Assembly (NCBI GenBank): GCA_030248225.1
Contig: JASANE010017627.1
Span: forward strand, 1-64,000
Direction of reading: 5' to 3'
Length of the DNA: 64,000 nt
From: Trileptium ribeirensis
Taxonomy: Eukaryota > Nematoda > Enoplea > Enoplida > Thoracostomopsidae
The notes beneath the pieces were generated by a model, which was not told where the DNA came from, made no database searches, and saw only the letters and a list, made by a program, of their open reading frames with translations. This document shows, piece by piece, positions 58,640 through 64,000 of the stretch. How positions within the stretch are numbered: position 1 is the stretch's first letter; every line of letters begins with the position of its first letter. The translations under genes and the position numbers were made by a program.

Positions 58640-59050
58640 CAGCGCTGAGCAGCTGCCGAAATTTAAATTCACTGCATTGGACAGCAGCCAAACGTTGTAT
58701 TTCCCGCACTGGACAACTGCAAAAATTTAAATTTACAGCATCGGACGACTGCCAAAATTTAATTTCCCGCGCTGGGCAAGTGCCAAAATTTGAAATACCG
58801 CGCTGGACAAGTGCCAAAATTTGAAATACCGCGCTGGACACCTGCCAAAATTTAAATTTCCCGCGCGGGATAACTGCCAAAACTTAAATTGACATAGTTG
58901 GACAGCTGGCAAATTTGTATGTCCCGTGCTGGACAACTGCCAAAATTTGAATTTCCCGCGCTGCACAACTGCGAAAATTTAAATTTACAGCATTGGACAA
59001 CTGCCAAAATTTTAATTTATAGAATTGGATAGCTACCAAAATTTGCCCCA
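58640..59050. repeat. 32-bp minisatellite, about 13 copies
   Basis: The consensus is near GCTGGACAACTGCCAAAATT plus TAAATTTCCCGC, period 30-33 bp. Copies vary by substitutions and 1-2-bp indels. Minus-strand ORFs with repeated FWQLS and FQILA motifs come from the array. Confidence 0.93.
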
Positions 59051-61400
59051 TAACATCACTTATACGGTGAGATATGTGCGACCGATATGTTATACTGTCT
59101 TTTTCAGCCTTTGAGGACATATTACATAGTCAGCGCACACAGATAAAAAATCTACACAGTCACGGCAGACTGTTGCATATGTCCACTGTAGCGGTTACGT
59201 TGTTATGCGGACATGCTGAGAGTCAATGCCCGCTATTAGGACATAGCTGAGCCACGGCGCACACAAATTAACGTGAACGAGCTATAAAACAGCATCATAA
59301 TTTTGAAGTAGGCTTTGATTTTGGCGCACAAAGGGCGTACAAGCACGCTCGGTGGTAGTAAATCCCATACACATAGTAAGCCCTCTAGCGTGGCTGGCCG
59401 TCGCAGTAGCCTGCAATCTCAGTTCATCACTACCGCACACCACAGTTTCTATATTGCTTTATCAATTTTGTTAAAGGTATTAATTTTGTAAATATATGTT
59501 TTCGTGGTGGGGTTTTAGTCGGCGGTGTGATTCGTCGCTATCCGCTCTGGCGCTGCGTTGTAATATATTACTATCATAGCGAATTGTCGTTTTTTCTCCC
59601 GTATTTCTTCAAAAACGTGCGTTGTGTTTTGACAAACGTTCGAGGGATTCATCGCAAAACTATACTACCAAAAGGGTCATATTTTTTCGAGATATTCATA
59701 CAATTACCCTACCCAAAGGAGTAATTTTTTCAAAATATTCACGCAACTACGCTTCATTAATGTTTGGTAGTACTCGGCGTTACCACGTAAGCATTGCTGT
59801 TTGGTAGTACTTAGCGTTAAAAATATTAAACAATTTATGCTTACTATTTGATCCAATGGATCAATCGCAAGAAACGCCTCAAAAGCAATTTCAAGCGTTG
59901 ATATTACCAACATCAATCAAAACGATCGACATCACTGAAGATGTTCCACAAAAAATTGTTCGCCAAAAAATCTTGAGCTATAACAGAAACAATTAGGGTA
60001 CATTTTTGAAAATTTCAAAAACGTACGTTTTGTTAAAACAAATCGAATGCTTAATTATTCATATTTAATACATAGACTAAAGGTAATTTTAACCGTACAT
60101 CCTAACGTTCCTCAGGGTTATTTTGGTCAATCTATTCATGCATCAAAACAGATCTTAGCTTCAAAACTATTGATTAGTAATATTTCGTCACAAAATACTT
60201 ACAGTTGTATTTTATGTGATCATAGACTATATTCGCCCATAAACGTGTGATTTTTTCCAGCGAAACAAAACGGAATTATATCCGAAATTTCAGAATTTAT
60301 TGGACTTTCTTAAAGTAACGTACGTTAATTGTACATTAAAAATCAAAATGTACAAAACACAAATAATAATGAAAGAATAGGAAAAGTGATATAAGCAAAG
60401 GACTTAAAAATAAATTTAATGTAAATTTTCTTAAACTATGCGTGTAAAATGCCTTCTAAAGTTACAACAAACTACTCTGAACAAATTAACATTTTTAAAA
60501 TCAATTTATAAATACATCAAGACCGATATTTTTAATTCCATATAAATAATTTCAATTTCTTCACACGTAGTATGCAACTAAACTTAGAATGCGTACACTC
60601 ATTAATATATTATGTTATTGAAAAAATATGCGTTGAATTTGTTTTCGAACAGAAAAAAACCCTAACTGAAAACTAATATTTGGCATGGAGCTGGCACTAG
60701 CTGATTGAACAGCACTACTGGGGTAAAAGTGAAACGAATCGTTTCTTACTTATCGCGAGGCATTCGACACAAGGTTATACACAATAGGGCGTTCAGTGGA
60801 TGTATTCTACGTTTAGTAGCGCTTAGAAATACTGAATGTTTGCTTTTCAGCCAAATTATCTATAGGAATATATAAATGTTACTTACAAATAATGGCAATT
60901 TTCAGAAAATAGGAAACGATAAAAACAAAGTTGCAATAAATCGAGCTCCTTCACTGTTCGTTCAAAATTTTGACTTCAAAACATCGAAATTCAGCAATAA
61001 CTTCAATCGAAACAATGTGCAGAATCGTTGCTTTCTCTCAACGTTTCCTTTATGGAATTGGCAGCAATCTGCCCAAATACGGCTTCCCAATACTTGATAG
61101 CTGGGGAAGTTTTGATTCGTAACGTCAATAATGGTGAAAGGTCCTCCTCCGGCACAGAATTGTATGAATGATTTTTGCTCGAAACCCTTTGTATAAATAA
61201 CCGATTTGCATGGTAGTTTTGAAAGGACATAGAATATAGCATCGCTTGCATACTCAAAACGGTTTGCCAACATACCACTGGTACGATTCATGAACATCGA
61301 TGAACTGAAATGTGATTATTTTAACTTCTGTGAGTGTTAGAAAACATTTCCAAAATTTTCTCAAAGTAAGACAAAGCACAGTACTAGCCAGAAATGACTG
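59051..61400. other. AT-rich intergenic DNA
   Basis: No gene recognised. There are two small direct duplications: TTTGGTAGTACT-C/T-GGCGTTA-like sequence near 59763 and 59800, and ACCAAAAGGGTCATATTTTT versus ACCCAAAGGAGTAATTTTTT near 59668 and 59711. Confidence 0.4.
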
Positions 61401-61429
61401 ATGCTTTTCGACACAACACAGCTCCAAAA

Positions 61430-61850
61430 TTTGTTTTCCAGCGAACAAACTTCATGTAACTCCCGAATAAATTTTTCAATGTCCTCGATTTTCGTGAGCA
61501 CACTAAATCTTATAACAAAATGGAAAGGACCATAATGGATCAAATCGAGCCCTCGTCTCGTGTTTGTCATTAATAAACATGCAACTCAGCATTTGACACA
61601 CAGTCCCAAAAAATATATTTTCCACAAATATATAATCGCACAAAATTTATTTTACTCCGAACAAACTTCATGCAACTTCCGAAAAAAATTTTTCAATGTT
61701 ACTCGTTTCCCGCGGGTACACTAAATCTTATAACAAAATGCTACAAAAGAATCATAATGGATTATATTGAGCCGTAATCGTATTTTTGTTATGATGAGTA
61801 AACATGCAAATCAGCATTTGATATACAATCCGCAAAAATGTTTCATAGGG
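61430..61850. repeat. Diverged tandem duplication of about 225 bp
   Basis: 61440-61620 and 61660-61850 share GAACAAACTTCATG, ACTAAATCTTATAACAAAAT, CATAATGGAT and AAACATGCAA-TCAGCATTTGA in the same order. Confidence 0.8.
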
Positions 61851-62745
61851 CCAACTAGGAGTGTACTTTTGATGCATAAGCTTTTGCTGAAAATTCTCTT
61901 ACGTGGAAATATTCATTAGTTACAGGAATATCAATCCAATAATTACGTAATTAAAATGCTACTGCAGCGAAATATTCGTTGGATCCCTGTTAATAACCTA
62001 AAGTTAAGCTAAAGCTTGAGTAAAAATTCTAGCATTGGCGAGATACATTTTGAAAATGGGTTATAAGGATTGTTCGACAATCTCTTTCACACAATGTTAA
62101 CTAAACAATGTAAATTTAGCAAAATTTTACAAAATATTGAAGAAAATCACTCTGTTGAAACAAAGGTGGTCCCATTCTTGCTACAATTAATGTAATATAA
62201 TTTGGCTCAAAATTTGCCGTAAATGCAATTGACAGAACTGATATCTATCTAGGATTGAATCTGAATTTGTTAAAAATTTCACACTGCAGAAGTGATTTAT
62301 TTTAAATCCGTAGCTTGAAAGAAAATATTTATTTTGCGCAGAATTAGCAAATATCTAGAAAATTCACAAACCTGAGGGTTCTAGCGAAGCATCTAATATT
62401 CACTTGATAGGTAACAGAACAGAAAAATTATGTCTGAATTGTTACTTCAGATTCGTTCGCTGTTTACAAGTAAGTTGGTTTTCATCCAATGGATATGGGA
62501 ACGTGAAATGCTCCATTTCATCCGTAGCAATGCAGAACACAGAAATTTCCGTGGTAACTACTAAATTTAGCCCAATGTTGGTAGAGTTAGTTGTGATTAC
62601 TGCCATTGCAACTGTAGCCAAGTGAACGGTAAAGCTTATTGTTTCGTGATAACTGTCGACGGTGGAAGTAAAAATTGTGCACTGTGAGGTTCCTTATAAA
62701 TCAATGACACACAAAACAGTAATTTTGGAGAAAGTAAGCGCGCCG
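61851..62745. other. AT-rich DNA, nothing recognised
   Basis: Only short chance ORFs. Confidence 0.3.
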
Positions 62746-62749
62746 TAGA

Positions 62750-63265
62750 ACACAGTAAAATTTGTGCGCAGAACGTTTTACTATTTTTCGGCAAATAAGA
62801 CAAATATACATAGCTTAATTTCCTTTTAACATTAATATATACAGGCGTTTTTGACAAACCAAAAAACAAAGTATCTTATGACAAATAAAACTTGGGAAAC
62901 AAGGTTTGTACCAACCACAACCAGAGTGACAAATAAAATTTGGAAAACAAGGTCTGTACCAACCCCAACCAGACTGTGACATCTTCACTTCGAAGAAAAA
63001 CGTTACAAATTACGAAAGTTAGGATTATCTAACACAGCAAAATTTGTGAGCAGAACGTTTTACAATTTATCGGAAAATAACACAAATATACATAGTTTAA
63101 TTTTGTTTTAACGTTAATATATACAGGTATTTTTGACAAACCAAAAACAAAGTACCTTATGACAAATAATGTTTGGAAAACAAGGTCTGTACCAAACGAA
63201 ACCAGGCTGTAACATCTTCACTTCCAAGAAAAACGTTGCAATAATTACGAAAGTTAACATTAAGC
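62750..63265. repeat. Tandem duplication of about 283 bp with a nested short repeat
   Basis: Two copies start at about 62750 and 63033 (ACACAG-AAAATTTGTG-GCAGAACGTTTTAC) and include ATACAGG-TTTTTGACAAACC. Within the first, a block with AAACAAGGT-TGTACCAACC is itself repeated (about 62897 and 62945). The second copy carries one. Confidence 0.85.
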
Positions 63266-64000
63266 TCAAGAAATATACGTAGCACAAATAATTATTAACA
63301 TAAAGCAGATGACGTTGACAGAACACTCACAAAATATAACTTTGTACGGTAAGCTGCTTATGGTTCGCTAATAACTTTAAACAAAGGATTACACAGGAAT
63401 ATTATCAGTCGCCTAACAATGACATAAATACTTTTGTGTTCACAATTACATTAAAGTTGTTAAGGTTACTTTATAGCTTCTGCAAACAACTGAAGCAATC
63501 TTAATTTAAGATCGTGTCAAGTTAAAAATAGAAAATATGGTTTAAACTAAGTTTCAATTCATATAATTAAAACTGTGTAATATTTCGAAACAACGAAACA
63601 TTTTGGCTGTCGTAAATAGCTTAATCAAATATTTTTGTTCAGTATTACAAGGCCATTTTAATCGCAAATATATGATTTATAAAATTATAAAGATGTAAAC
63701 GTTAAATTTAGAAAATGTCACTTTATACAAATATTTTTGATGAAAATAGTCACATTAATCAAATTTTTTTGGGCAGAAATCGTTTCGTTAATTAAATATT
63801 TTTGTCAAAAATCGACACGTTAGCCAAATATTTGGATACCCTTATTTGTTTCCCTATCTCAAAAGGTCCTCCAAATTTCTATAAAAGCGTCGTGTTTATC
63901 TAGTCCTTCGCAGTACAACATCGAAAGGACTGGCAAATAACGTGCTACGAGAGAAATTCAATAGCTAACGAGCTTCAAGAAACTAACCCTTGACGAGGTA
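63266..64000. other. AT-rich right edge with a possible TATA element
   Basis: Short repeats of AATTAAATATTTTTGTCAAAAATCG type lie near 63740-63830. TCTATAAAAGCG at about 63878 is followed about 25-30 bp later by CGCAGTACAAC, which could be a TATA box and initiator for a gene extending to the right. No reading frame can be checked within the window. Confidence 0.2.

Noticed and set aside
58602..59120. Minus-strand ORFs with repeated FWQLS/FQILA motifs
   Set aside because: They lie in the 32-bp minisatellite and shift frame with its indels.

Overview
The window is genomic DNA from an invertebrate animal whose exact lineage I cannot fix from sequence alone. The one clear host gene is an intron-split homologue of metazoan N-acetylglucosaminyltransferase V (MGAT5; GLY-2 in nematodes), on the minus strand from 47415 to 20468. 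Four exons join with clean splice sites and continuous phase into a 933-residue type II Golgi enzyme. Its introns (14.8, 3.9 and 5.5 kb) and both flanks are AT-rich and full of mobile elements and tandem repeats. No rRNA, tRNA, CRISPR or bacterial-type operon is visible.

Left end (1 to about 10,230): a GC-richer island that looks like the right-hand part of a large mobile element. It opens in the middle of an Arg/Pro-rich, probably disordered ORF (2-988). A single in-frame TAA separates this from a second ORF (1112-2245) that fuses a NADAR (YbiA-like N-glycosidase) domain to an SGNH-hydrolase-like domain. About 8 kb without convincing coding potential follows, with many perfect stem-loops, a four-fold diverged repeat of about 180 bp, and microsatellites. 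This is the most unusual part of the window.

10.2 to 20.3 kb: AT-rich DNA with a nine-copy 119-bp satellite, a 126-bp repeat, an inverted-repeat element and the first copy of an interspersed repeat seen again at 42.1 kb. 20.35 to 47.4 kb: MGAT5. Intron 3 holds a 78-bp repeat, two terminal-inverted-repeat (TIR) elements and a LINE fragment. Intron 1 holds a 97-bp repeat, a near-complete but broken LINE (PHD-type ORF1, endonuclease, reverse transcriptase (RT)) interrupted by a hAT-like element, two further hAT-like copies, a TTAA-flanked MITE and a 5'-truncated LINE.

47.4 to 64 kb: upstream of MGAT5 lie a truncated hAT-like copy, a decayed I/Jockey-like LINE with RNase H remnants, an RTE-like fragment, a 3.7-kb block of repeated noncoding modules (53.2-56.9 kb) that resembles the left island in its stem-loops, a 1.4-kb pyrimidine-rich tract, a 32-bp minisatellite, and AT-rich DNA with local duplications.

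MGAT5 is probably the only working host gene here. All LINE ORFs are broken and every hAT-like copy lacks a transposase. The two ORFs at the left edge are intact apart from the one stop codon.
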